A stretch of 33,861 nucleotides of DNA, from the NCBI GenBank assembly GCA_015657535.1, contig JADHZB010000669.1:1-33861 (forward strand). The letters run 5' to 3'. This document shows, one piece after another, positions 11,401 through 23,600 of the stretch (positions are counted from its first letter, which is position 1; each line of letters begins with the position of its first letter). The notes below the pieces were generated by a model. That model worked only from the letters and a program-made list of their open reading frames with translations, ran no database searches and had not been told where the DNA came from. Source of the stretch: Nephromyces sp. MM_2019. Its lineage: Eukaryota > Apicomplexa > Aconoidasida > Nephromycida. Made by a program: the position numbers and the translations under genes.

Positions 11401-13226
11401 ATTGTAAAAAGGAGTTAAAATCAACTTTAATGCTATTATTATGACTTGCAACATTGTATTTAATTTAATTACTTAAGTTTTGCTCTGAGTCGGTTGTCCT
11501 TTCAGTTTCTAGATCTCTTCAATTTCCCAATTTTTTGAAAGACTTTGGGCCAAGGTTCACTTGGAGTGAGTTTTGTTTTAGTTATTATCACCTTTGTTTA
11601 AGCACCATCTATTTATCCAAAATAATTATGTCGTAGCTAAGTTATTATAGGATCCTTTAAATGCTCCATAATCAATAATTTCAAGCCATATCACCGGTAA
11701 CTCATTCAGTTAGCTGAATTCAATATTTTAGTTTTGATACCACTCTAGATCCAATTGACATCAAGGGTTCTGCTCTTAACTCGCCAAATTTCATTGGTTG
11801 TTATTTAATTTAAGTACTAAAATTCTGTATTTCATCAAGAGCTTTTCTATTTTAATATATAAGTTACTAAATGCAACAAGGGCTTTCTCTTGGCAATTAT
11901 ACCAAATTAGAAAAGCTAATTTTGTAAAGAAAGCATGAATTACTTAATTCATACTTTCTTTTCTATTTTCAAAATCTACTAAAATTCATGAGGCAATTAT
12001 CAATTTGTCAGTGTAAGATTACCTTGCGAGTGGCTTATACAGAAAGAAAAGAAGAAACTTTGAAACAATTTTTTATACAAGTATATGTTTTCGCATGTGG
12101 TCAAATCCGCTATTCGTTACAAAAAGATCCACTCGAATCAATTCAAGTGTTACCAAATCTACTAGTGTCTACAACAATTATAAAACCTCTTTTGAAGTTA
12201 AAAGTGATAATTAAACGAAAGTGTGTAATCTTGAGACTTGAATGTTTTAAGCACAAGTATTGATTTATTTAATTCTTCAAACATTATAGGGTTCTTTCAA
12301 CCTTATAGCTAACTTTATAGCAGAGCTAAAAGTTTCAAAAGTTTGTTTAATTACCTTACTAGTACATTTTGCCAAGACGATTACTAATTTTTACTTATTT
12401 ATCAAAGTAATCGTTGTTTCAATCAGATATTTTAAAGATTTTAACAAGCGGTGTTAGCAGGATAAACGCTTAGCTACTCTAACTAGAATTCGATAATGGC
12501 CTCTTAAGCGTTGTTTCTAGTGGGACAGCACTCTTGGAGCAAGTAGCCTTCCTGCAAGATGATTTATATTATGTCCTTAAATAAGCACTTTAGTAACAGT
12601 GCAGCTAGCCTCGTATTAGAATCTTGGAGTTTTTCGCGAGAACAACACACACGCACAGGCGACCTGTTTTAATTAACCTATTTTCTACAGCTTTAGATAT
12701 TATGGTTGATAACTTTAAAATCTTAGATGTAAATAGGTAAGCGGATTAGATCTCAACACGAAAACCTTCTCACATTATCATAGTTCATTAAGCAACAAAC
12801 ATTTAGCTTTAAACAAAAACTATGGTCTCTAAACATTCTTTTAGATTATTAGCTTTTTAACACTTCTTGTTTCCATAGAAATTGGCAAGTTTGAAAGGTA
12901 ACTAAAATGCTATAAATTCTTTACTATTAAGTAATTCCCCTGCTATCCTGATTTACTTTGTCAAAAGACTTTAACCAAATACGTTCATTCTCTTGGCATT
13001 AACTATAATTTCAGCTTGCATTTGTAATCTTACCTACAATCCTAAAGTTAATATACACTATATGAAAATAAAATACAAAAGAATATCCAGTTTGCATATT
13101 ATAACTAAAATGATGTAAATTGATTAGGAACCATTGAGATTAATTTCAATGTTTTTTAGTCCCAGTGAAGATGATCATATATAGATATATAAATATTATT
13201 CGAGATTGAGGACTAGCATTCTTGAA
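8430..13226. other. Long gene-free interval upstream of the hydrolase gene
   Basis: There is no reading frame with recognisable protein character and no tRNA or rRNA that I could see. The only notable structure is the 36-bp palindrome at 11926-11961. The 91-codon frame at 11988-12263 has no recognisable domain and no partner exon. The last few hundred bases should hold the promoter of the hydrolase gene, but no element can be named. Confidence 0.5.
11926..11961. repeat. 36-bp near-perfect palindrome
   Basis: Two 17-base arms, AAAGAAAGCATGAATTA and TAATTCATACTTTCTTT, are separated by the two bases CT. There is a single mismatch in the arms (C against A). Flanking sequence is only weakly symmetrical. 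It could be the core of a tiny fold-back element or a cruciform site; no function can be assigned. Confidence 0.85.
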
Positions 13227-14711
13227 ATGAATAACTCTCCAAATAGCCGTCTCATATTTATTGGTACAGGTTGTTCAACGGGTCTACCACAATTGAATCA
13301 TTTATTGGATTACAATTCCTCAGGGACATCAGTTAAACCTAATGAATTCTCAAAATCTAGGAGCAAGAAAAGAATTCCAGCAGTTGTACCAGAAGGATCT
13401 GTATGTGAAACTTGTATAGCTGCTTTGAAAGACCAGACAAACCCAAATAGAAGAAACAATGTATCAATCTTGTTACAAGTTAAAGGATTCAATATTCTTG
13501 TTGACTGTGGAAAAACTTTCAGAGATGCAGCATTAAAACAGTTCGCAGCTTACCAGGTATGAGCTTAATATCATAAGGTGAATGATTCATTATAGATTAT
13601 TTAGTTGCTATACACTTTGAAAACTAATTTTGGCAATTCCTTATAATTGATACCACGAAGATCCAAGCAACTTACTATGCCAATTTTAGGTATCAAAAAT
13701 TGATGCAATACTAATAACACATGGACACGAAGATGCCCTTGGTGGAATTGACGAAATAAGAACTATACAGGAATGGGAATACTACGAAGAAAAAATCGAC
13801 ACCGGTAACACTGTTGAGGGAGGTAGCACAGAAAATCGAATAATATGCCACTGCATCAAACCAATGCCCATGTACTTGAGCCTGGAAACTCTTTCAAATA
13901 TAAACACTAGATATCCATATATCTTTGAGGCGTCTAAGAATCCAATGTATCAATTTCGGAAAGTTTCCACATTGAAATTTCACCTTCTGAGCGACAGCCT
14001 TAGAAATGAGTCTGATCCACTAGATTCACCTTCAACTCTACCAGATTTTGTCAGTGAGATTGGAGCAAAAATTATTCCTAAGGATAGCAATAGCTACTCT
14101 CGAATCCACTTTGAAGGTAAAATTGCTTATAAGATTTTCAGTTTTGTTTTATAATCTCCTCAAATCCGACTTTATAGATATTGGTTTATTGGATTTCACA
14201 ATCCAAGCAATACCAGTTTATCATGGAGGAAATTACAAATGCCTAGCTTATATTCTTGGAAACAGTGAAAATAAAGTTGTTTTCATTTCAGATGTATCTC
14301 AAATACCCTATGAAATTGAGAACTTCTTGACTTCTATCAAAATAAAGGTTAAATTTAAATTACTGATTGATTCAAATAAAACAGCTATCGTATTCACATC
14401 AGACTTTAATCATTGATTGCTTATTTTATGATCGACCGAATTATGCTCATTTCTGTTTGTTGACCGGATTGGAATGGATTGAAGTAAGATATAAATATTC
14501 TAAATGATATCGAGCAAATTACCCATTATTTGAACAATTCTGTCAGAAATTAGAGCCTGAGAAAGCTTATTTCGTTGGCATGCATTGCAGTTTAGAGCAC
14601 CACGAATCTTGTTCATTCCTTAAAAATTGGCTCCCAAATAGCAAAGCTTCGAGTAAAACAAAATCAATTGAACTTGCTTACGATGGTTTAAGCTTATGTT
14701 TGGATTTATGA
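13227..14711 (+). CDS. Metallo-beta-lactamase-fold hydrolase (PhnP-like family), 5 exons, 396 aa
   Basis: Exons are 13227-13556, 13690-14116, 14178-14347, 14385-14483 and 14547-14711; all introns are GT-AG. The ATG at 13227 gives MNNSPNSRLIFIGTGCSTG, the family's N-terminal GTG(x)S-G-P strand; the frame is open upstream but offers no earlier ATG. A CETC pair (60-63) and an NPNRRN motif (72-77) match the cysteine-rich insert and N-R-N-S signature of eukaryotic homologues. THGHEDA (120-126) is the metal-binding HxHxD motif, with Ala where many family members also lack His. Later ligand candidates are His268 (YHGG), Asp291 (FISDVS) and His355/360/361 (MHCSLEHH). The protein ends in the LAYDGL motif typical of the family. 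It is likely a cytosolic metal-dependent phosphodiesterase-type hydrolase; the substrate is unknown. Assignment rests on recalled family motifs. The third intron is only 37 nt. Confidence 0.88.
14348..14384 (+). other. 37-nt intron in the hydrolase gene
   Basis: It begins GTTAAAT, has a plausible branch site TACTGAT and ends AAAACAG. Reading through it keeps the frame for a while but stops at TGA 14414-14416, after residues unlike the family. Removing it restores LIIDCLFYDRPNYAHF, which matches the conserved C-terminal region. The shortness is unusual, but the frame and conservation both support it. Confidence 0.75.
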
Positions 14712-15643
14712 AACTCCAACTATGTTATTAAAAATTAAAAACTCTACTCTATCAAAATTAAAAGTAAAGGCATAAACCAAAATTTTTTTTTTCTTTTATG
14801 ACTAGTAATCGATTTGCAGCTTGCTGTTTGTTAAGTAGTTTTTTTTTTTTAAAATATGAATTCTTTTCATTATAAATATACTTATCTACTATTTAAATTA
14901 TTTCATTTACTGTTAAACACCTTTAAGGACTATCAGATATTAAAAAGCTCTACAAATTTCGAATTTACTTGAAAGCATATATCAAACTTAAATTCTTCAG
15001 CCTAATATTTCCAACACATTTTGATAATAATATGAGCCAGAGCTGACCTTTATGAACTTGAATGTTTTCAAGCCATAATTAGCTTTTAAGAGTGTAATTT
15101 CAGCAAAGCTTATGTTAAATTACTTGAAAATCAAAATTCATAAATAAATTGTAGCTTATAGCTATATACTGACTTGAAAATTTCTATATGCTTTAAGATT
15201 TTATCATATGCTCAACAATTGGAACTTAGTATTTAGCTGCGGACAAATTATATCAACAAATTTCCTTAACTATAGAGTGTGATAAAAACTTTTGACATTT
15301 GACGCAGCTCAATAAACATTCTTTATATAAGGCCAAAGAACCAATAACATTAATACTCACTAACACCCCTAGCCTGATTCAAAATAGGACGTTTCAACTA
15401 CTTGGCTCATCTACTTAGTAAGTGTGAAGTCTTGAATAAGTAGTGCTACCAAAAGGCACTAAACTTAAACAAAAAACCTAATAGTTCAACTTCGATATTG
15501 CATTGTACCTTAAGTTGAAAATTTTTAAACTAAGTCAAATTCATAATTTACTTCAGATTTTTTCACGTGAATAATAAAATTTACATTTTTAAATCCTATA
15601 GGTCTCCAAATGATATATTGTTTACGCTACTTTGAAAACTGTA
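14712..15643. other. Intergenic region between hydrolase and RAB3GAP1
   Basis: This is about 930 bp of AT-rich sequence between two genes on the same strand. T-runs lie near 14784-14793 and 14839-14850. It should contain the 3' end signals of the hydrolase transcript and the promoter of the next gene; none can be identified with certainty. Confidence 0.5.
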
Positions 15644-18600
15644 ATGAAAAACCTTAACATGATACCTTATGATCAGGATGAACAGTTAAAGCTAAGCATT
15701 TTCTCACCTCATCCGGATCCTCCTTGGATGGACTTTTCGAGGTCAACCAACATAGATGAGTTCCAATCTCTCTTGATTATGGAGTTACAAAAGTTTCAAA
15801 GATCTCATACCGGGAACTCTGAACATGACCACATCGTTGACACCTTAAGCCAAACAAGGTTATCAGAGGAACTTCTCCCTACTACAAGCTGTATAGGATC
15901 TAATAATGTTGAAATGTACTGGTCTACGGCTATCCCTTATTCAGATCAACTTTTCCATCAGAATTTACGAAAAAGCAGTTTATACTTTTCTTTTGAGTTA
16001 TATACTAATTTTCACACAATGCCCAAGAAGTTAAGAAAACCACAACATGACCAACCTAAGCTTTTTTTTACTAATACACAGGTTTTCAACACCCAACCAC
16101 ATTTTATCCAAAGAGCTTTTGCAGGTAATGAGGAAATAATTACTGAGCAAAAATAACTTTTTTATCTCAAATATAATTATTCAACTCCACAATTTGAAAA
16201 GTATTTTATGCAGTTAATCTTGACAATTTTGAAATGAAGTTATAAGAATTCGTAACCAATTAAAATTAGAACTTACCATATAAACTTATTGAACCTCAGA
16301 AATTCATTTCTATCATGAGTAGCATAGCATTTCGTTAATAAACTTTTCATGGAATATACTGGATAGCCTATGTTTTTTTCTTTTATAAATGTTGTTAACT
16401 TTAGTGAACACGTTTTTTTACTTGAGCTTGCAAGAGCAAGAAAATGAAAGCCATAGCAGCCCTATTACACTCCCAGATGAGCTAGCCAGCCAATTGATTT
16501 CATCCGTTAGCTGTGCAATACATGAAATTGGCTATGATGCACCGTGCTTCATTCAAATTGAAAAGAAAATTTCTCGCTATTTAGGAGTCTATTATAGAAT
16601 CCCCACTGAACACTCCGAGAGCTCTCAACCTTTCTTAGTTCAATATTTTTCATTTGCTTCGAAACCTAAGTATTTTGATATATTCAAAGGTAACTTTATA
16701 ATCTAAATTGGAACTATTAACTCAAACACAATTTTGCTTATCATTCCCTCAATTTCCTGATTAATCTATTTACAAGATACCCCGAATTATTAAAATTTCT
16801 ATTTACTATTTTTCAGAATTTAAGGAATTTTCTGTCATAAAATTGCATAAAACAATTCAAAATTCTCTGGATCCATCACCTTTCAACCAGCTTATGACAT
16901 GGAAATATGGAAGTGCTGTAAACCCCTTTGATTTTTCTGAATGGCCCAATAATCATCCTGTTAAGATATTCAAAAACAAGGCGGAATTCATTAATAACTT
17001 TTCAATAGATTTAATTCAACCCCAGCAATTTTATAAATTTCCTCAAAACCTGCTAACAGTTACAATAAGCATTGACCTTTCTAGTTTAAACAATAATCAA
17101 ACCCGTAGCCTTCAAATTTTGTGTCATTTCAAGCCATGGATATCTCCTACCTCGCAATTATTTGAAAATCTTGTTAACTTACGTTTCCAAAAAGAATCTG
17201 AAAGTCAAACTAAGGTCCAAAATGTCATAAACCTTTTTAACAAGCGCTCCTATGAGCATCAGTTAGTGAAACAGGTACAACTACTTGGAACAATTTACAT
17301 TAATAAGCTCACATTGTGAACCCAAATCCACTTAGTATGAGTTTAAAAAGATAAGGGTAACACAAAACTTATAATCAATTTTTTAATAGTTTACCTTAGA
17401 TGTACTCTATAGCACCTATGCGACCACTAGAAAACAAATGATTTGCAACTACTCATAAGATAGAATAACGCATAAAAAGTAAAATATAGCTATCATATTA
17501 TCGAAGATTAAATACAAACGCCAAAATTTTTAAATTTAATGATTTTATTTTCTATAACAAAAGCATATTACAATTGAAATATTTAACTTATGGATTTTTC
17601 AAATTTTTCAATCTTTTTGCAAACACATTTTGATTCTCCAATGTTTTTCTTAGTGAAATTTACTACTTTCAGATTTTCAAGAAGAAGGAAAACAATTATG
17701 ACAGCATTTTTGAAAACCAAGCTAGCCTCATATCTAATGAGCTATTGGTAAGTTCGTTTTTCTAAGTCTATGAAGATATATTAGCACTAAAAAAAATAAG
17801 AGATGATATTTTTTTTAACAGTACGCCCGAGAAGGATTGTTTGGTGCTCCTTTTGGCTCTACTCTATCTATTGTAAGGGTGCTTTACGATTGAATTAGAT
17901 TTTGAACATTTTTTTTATAGTTTATCATAAATCTTACTGCCTCACCTATAATTTGAATTTTTAAGTTGATCCTTTCCCGTAATAGTTCCCAGATCAGATT
18001 AAATGATAGTGTACATAGGCACTTATATTAAAATAAATAGATAATGTATCCACAGTTTAATGTTTCACTTTAAAATTTTTGAAAAAACCATCAAGATGGC
18101 CTTTGTTAGCTCAACATTACCAGAGAAGGCGTTTTCTCGCTTTTGGGAAAAATCCTTGGTGAAAATTAAAAGAAGATGGAGCCGTGAGGAATTAATTCCC
18201 CATATTAATTCTTATCCTGATGGTCCAAATGGGCAAGTGCTTCTGTCGTCTTGTTTGCTTCAACAGCAACTTTCTGTCCTCAATTCTTGTACTATCAACA
18301 AAGCTATGAGCAAGTCAAAGCAACATGGCTATGGTGGTCAAATCAAAAGGGATTTCAACCTTAAAAATAAATTTGCAAAAGATGAAAATATAACCCAATT
18401 GATAGAGCCCTCTCTGTCCCCTTTTCCACCGTATAGTAACGTAAGAATAAAGGAATACTTGATAGGCTTCACATTATTTAATTAAAAACTACATCTGGTG
18501 CATTATATATAATACTCTGCACCTAATCCAACTAATAAGTGACACTTTATTTCAATCAAATTTAGTCGCTAAAACTTTTGCATATCTTTATAAAGGCTAC

Positions 18601-19954
18601 TGAATATTTTTTTTAACTTTCTAAGATAGCCATTTTTGTCAGTGCTTGGCTTATAGAAACTCCTTTGAAAGTGGATTTTTTTCTGTATACAAGTATAAGA
18701 AGTATATACACACCTATCATTTCATTTCCTACAGTTAACTTTCAAACTTTGGGAAAGCACAGCTTCCAAACAAGAAAGTGACTATTTACCACTGTTACGA
18801 CTTATTTATGAGTTCAACGCTTTCAATCCTAACCTAGATTACAGTGCATTCACACAATGGCTACATATCCATTTCTCGGGTGCACCACTATTTTTTCGAG
18901 ATCAATACCACATTTTAGCAAAGAAAAGCGACCAAAACACCTTATCTAAACGTTCTCATGATGTAAAAGATGTTTGGGAAATGTTAATGAATTCAAGAGA
19001 CCCCAGCATTTATGAAAAAATCTGCAAATGGGAGCCTTCGGTATTCCAAACTTTATTTTCCCCCTATATTTATCGAACTTGATTCTCATTACTTAAAAAA
19101 CTGCCTATTTTGTTTTAATTTGCTGTCAATCCTTAGAAAGAATGATTAAGAGATCAAGTGACTTAATATGCATAATTAAGATTTAATTACATATATATTC
19201 CAGGATATGTTGTTGTGATAAAAAAATTCAGTGTTTTCCTTTTGATTTTTATTTTATGCAGCAATTCAGTAATCCCGCCATGTGCTACGTCTTCAACTCG
19301 AGTATATCAACGATATTAGAGCAACTAATGATGGTATTCATAAAGAATATCATGGAAATGTGGGGCTATTCTCGGATGAACTTCCCTCATATTCTTATTA
19401 ACCCTGCCCTTCAAAAATTACTTCTGAATTTTCATAGTGCTACATCTGAAATAAAGAGCACAGTCTCCGATGATTCAAAACCTCTTAAAAAGCTTTCCTT
19501 TCCTGAAAAAACATCCCTTCTCAGAGCTTATAAGGTTCTTGAAAGAAGCTTAATCATTACCTACATTTTAGAATCAACTTTTAAAAATAACAAGTCTTCT
19601 TTAGAGCGTATATTAACTCAATACTCACAGTCTCTATTTGACCCTAACGATTTATTTCTCCAACCACTCGAAGTCAAGACTGAATTCACTAACAAAAACG
19701 AAATAGCCGAAATATGTGAATTGTTTGGCATAGAGACAAATGTAAATAGTAATCGCTTGAATTTTGATCATGTCGGTTGCCTGCAATACATTTCTTCCTC
19801 TATTGATTTACTAATTCGTGAACCGGCACCTGAACCTAATAAAACGAATATAGTAACAGCCCGCCTGCATGCAGATGCAAAGATTAACGAAGAGTCCTTA
19901 ATTGCCTGTTCGATCGTTTCAAAAGACATACTGAAATTGAATATGTATTTCTAG
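15644..19954 (+). CDS. RAB3GAP1: Rab3 GTPase-activating protein catalytic subunit, 8 exons, about 897 aa
   Basis: Proposed exons are 15644-16124, 16405-16689, 16817-17274, 17673-17747, 17822-17872, 18096-18440, 18735-19040 and 19262-19954. In animals the RAB3GAP1-RAB3GAP2 complex acts on Rab3 (GAP) and Rab18 (GEF) in membrane traffic. Matches to the family run along the whole length. The N-terminal MDFSRSTNIDEF resembles the ITDF-T-ASEWERF start. LISSVSCAIHEIG (191-203) and CFIQIEKK follow. The WEKSLVKIKRRWSREELIP region (467-485), then CLLQQQLSVLNSC (503-515), matches W-EFV-E-R-WE-IP and CLLHQKLQMLNCC. FNAFNPNLDYSAFTQW (592-607) matches FKAANPG-LEDFVRW. LSKR (635-638) then DVWEM fits the LSARM/MWVE segment. 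The C-terminus has REPAPEP through IACSIVSKDI, like the RTTVPRPAP and AGAFSSD end. Length is close to the animal protein (about 980). The exon 5-6 junction is the weakest: the acceptor at 18096 follows CATCAAG and lacks a good pyrimidine tract. Confidence 0.85.
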
Positions 19955-20617
19955 CTAGAAATTCCAAGCAAACTAATACAGACTAGCTTTAATTTCTCCT
20001 TTAATTATAACTAGGCAATATATTAGCTTTGTAAATATATTTTTTATCGCAAATATGATTTTATTATTGTCAGAACCTACTAGAATTTTATAACTGATTT
20101 TTAAATTCTTCTTGTAAAAATTATTCAGAATTAAAAAAGGAATTAAGAGTATCACAAAAACTAAATCAATAACAAATATTTCATTCCAAACTGATTCACT
20201 TTCTTTCTATCTTCCATTATTAGGAGACATTGAGTAAATAAACTAAAATAAAACAATGCAATTACAACCCTAGAAATGAAATCAAAAAGCTGTAATTATG
20301 GATAGTAGTAATTGAGAAATCTGCTGATTATCAGAAAATTTCATCCTTACATTAACACGAACTGAAAATTAGATACTTGTAAGTGTGATATACATCAATC
20401 AAGTGCAGTGATTTTGATATTTAAGTTATCAAATTAATAAAAGCTCTTTTAAATTATTATTTATAACAAGATTAAGAATCTTAATTTTAAGATTTTGACT
20501 GAAGTGTCCTAATTAATTGAACTGGCCACTTTTTACTTGGAAAATTGAACATCTCAATAATAGGTGTCCAATGTTGAGTCAGTAATTTGAGAAAATGGCA
20601 ATTGAAATTAATCGAAT
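19955..20617. other. Convergent 3' intergenic region
   Basis: This is 663 bp between the stop codon of RAB3GAP1 (+) and that of SPY (-). An AATAAA at 20237-20242 could serve plus-strand polyadenylation. No gene was seen. The 60-codon minus-strand frame over 19973-20155 is AT-rich noise. Confidence 0.5.
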
Positions 20618-23600
20618 TTAGCTCTTGTAGGCTTTACACCACTTTTTGAAAGCTTTTCTATAAAGTTCTTCCAAGTGCATTGTGTATACGGTACCATCTC
20701 CAAGGTGTGAAGAGAGCATATTCAACCTTAATGACTCCCTATAATGTCTAAGTAGGTTCGAGTCTTGTGCGAGCTGTTTTGAGTGACAGATTTAAGGAAT
20801 ATGGGATATATTAGCTAAAAATTATAGAAACTTTAAAAAGTTTTATTTACAAAGGATATGGATCATATGGTATTTGAAAATCTGTTTCAATAACACCAAC
20901 ATGTAACTTGTTTACCTCGAGAGCAGTTTTGACATAAATGTCCTCATTATCACAGATTAATTCTGGGTGCCCTATGTTAGTGAGAATAGAAACACCAACA
21001 TTGTGTGCATGATTTGATTTTCCTTTAAGAGTCACAACGGGTACACCCATAAGTATGGATTCGCATGTTGTTGTTGTTCCAGCATAAGGAAATGTATCAA
21101 GGGCTATGTCCATAAGAGCATAAGACTGTTTTCAGGAGGTAAAAGTAAAAATGTAATCGTTTTGGGAGAACAAAATTTTAATAACTATTTACTTAAGTTG
21201 GATATTTTTGATTCAATATCATCCTGTGTTGGATTTCAAATTTAATAGTGTCTTAGTAAAAATAAAAGTATATGAAAATGCATTATTACTTTGAGGTGAT
21301 CAGCGTTGCCTGCAATGAGTCCTAGCAAATCAATTCGATCTTGTGATATTCCATGGGCCTCAAATTTCTGAATAAATTTTTCTTGGACACCAGCATTTGC
21401 GAATGGGCGGCCTTTAACAAGTAATCGGCTATTAGGTACTGCATTCAAAACTCTTGACCAAAGAGCAACAACCTATATAATGAAAATGATAAGAGTAATT
21501 TGAAAACTGAAAATTATATTGGAATAGCTATGCATTAGGTATTTCATGAGGTAAAAGAAGTTCTTTTCTATCAAAGACTTTTGGGTGAGATATTTAAAGA
21601 CTGAGTTATTTATGTGATAGCGTAAAGTGGCAAAATTTGAGCTTCGAGTATGTTTCTTATTTTGAGATTTAAGTTACAAAAAGATAGATTTGAAGAATGG
21701 GAAGAAACTTAAAAGGGTTTTGTACCTGGGGGCCAATTTTAGCGATATTATTAAAAGACCCAAATGTTACAAAATCATTTTCAATAGAGGGGGGGGGTGA
21801 TACTGGTGGTGATTCTCCAGGTGTATAACATAAGAAACAATGAGGTAAGTAAATTAACTTTTCTACATAAGGCTGATCTGTATCCCTAGGGTCTGAAAAT
21901 CGGTCCGATATCCTATAATCAATAGTAGGTAGACCAGTAGTGTTGGGATAACCTATCCAGGTCATTTGTATTGGGGCTGCCTTCCAACACATTACATCCA
22001 TACGATTGTTTGCTGTATGGCCAGCTAATTCTATAAGGATATCTACACTGTCTTCATGGATCATCTCGGCAACAGCTTTATCATTCATACCCAATATAGA
22101 TTTCCAAGTAGGTACAATATTTTTAAACATCTGAAACAGCATTTAGGAGTTTAATTTGATTTAGATATAAGGTTTGCGTACCCTTGTTTTTAGCGTTGAT
22201 AGGTTATGTAATTTTTACTAATCTTATGGTGTATATTTAAGTATATTTCAAAATAAAATTAATTGAAAGAATATAGTCTAGGATAACCTGTGTTTTTTCG
22301 TCTTCTTTAACTACGTTTGCATAAACAATGACTTTGATCTTAGATGGGTCGTGATAGCGTAGTGGGGCTTCTATGAAATATGAGACAGAGTGGCAGAAAA
22401 AATCAGGCCCAATATACCCTACGGTAATTGTTCTATCTTCTATTGGTGTACAATTCCACTTGGTGTAAGGTGACCCATTAAGGGAAGAGAATCTATCACC
22501 CCACTCTTTTGAAGCGTTGTAAATCAAATCTGGAGCTAATCCATCCAAGTAATTCAATGCCATAAGTCTAAAATAGTGAAATTGTCATTAACTTATCTAG
22601 ATGAGCTAAAGATGGGCAAATGGAAAATTTTAAAATTACCTGTTCTGAGAAGCATTTCTCAGAGTGCTATCTAAAGCAATGCTCTTTTCATACTCATGTA
22701 TTGCAAGCCTGACATCTCCTTGGTCTCTGTAAACTACGCCTAAATTGTTATAAGCCTCTGCATAATTTGGGTTTTCCATGATTGCTCTTTTTGTGTATTC
22801 ATAAGCCTTGGTCATCTGAATTTGTGGAGATAAGCAATAGATATGAATAAAAAGAAATAATCATCTTTCTGGTTTCTTCAAATCTCTTGTTAGTGTGTGC
22901 AGGACAATTTATGTAACATACGATTTTTATAGAAATAAATTCAACATGTGTAAGGCTTTCTTAGTGCCATTTATTTTCTCAAGTATTTTATTAGTAAACG
23001 CAATATTTTTGATAAGTGAGTGTGTTGATTAGCTTCTTATTACAAGGCTTGTAAAATTGATGATATGTGTGAATATGTAGGTGATAGCATTGAATTCTTG
23101 TGAAATTTTAGCATATTTAAGAATACTCAATTATATATTTTTGGAAACAGTTTTACTATTTGGTTATTATCAAGAAACTCCTTACATTTCCGACAATTGT
23201 GTAAATGACGCCAATGTTATTAAGTGTTTGAGAAAATTTAGGATTAATATCAAGAGCCTTGTTATAATGGTAAATAGCTTGATCAAGATTTTCTTTGTCC
23301 TGGTAATTTAATTAAGTACATTGTAGTGCATGTCAGGACTTGAAAAGAATGTGACAAAGAATGTGTTGTTCTATGTTAGTACCTTATATATGACGCCAAG
23401 ATTGTTGTAGGCTTCAGCACATCTTGGATTGAAACTCACAGCTAAACGATAGCATACGAGGGCTTTATCATGCTTATATTGTTCACCATATGCCACACCT
23501 GAGTTATTCAGTAATTTCAATTAATATAAAATACAAAAAAGGTGTCAAAAAAATAAGCTTGAGATTTCAATAGTTAACACGAAGATTCAATTCAAAAGTA

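Noticed and set aside
11988..12263. 91-codon ATG-initiated frame on the plus strand
   Set aside because: No recognisable domain, no partner exon with matching phase, and it sits in AT-rich gene-free DNA where such frames arise by chance.
13206..13226. Upstream extension of the hydrolase frame from TTG at 13206
   Set aside because: A eukaryotic gene should start at ATG. The ATG at 13227 places the conserved FIGTG strand at the usual distance from the N-terminus.
15632..15643. Earlier TTG start for RAB3GAP1
   Set aside because: Non-ATG start; the ATG at 15644 suffices and keeps the N-terminal family match.
16435..16441. Alternative acceptors for RAB3GAP1 exon 2
   Set aside because: They are in phase, but the TTTAG at 16400-16404 is a better acceptor and restores the 40-residue spacing between the R-A pair and LISSVS.
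23081..23311. Plus-strand 76-codon frame opposite SPY
   Set aside because: It is antisense to SPY intron 10 and exon 10; it shows no own domain or splice context.
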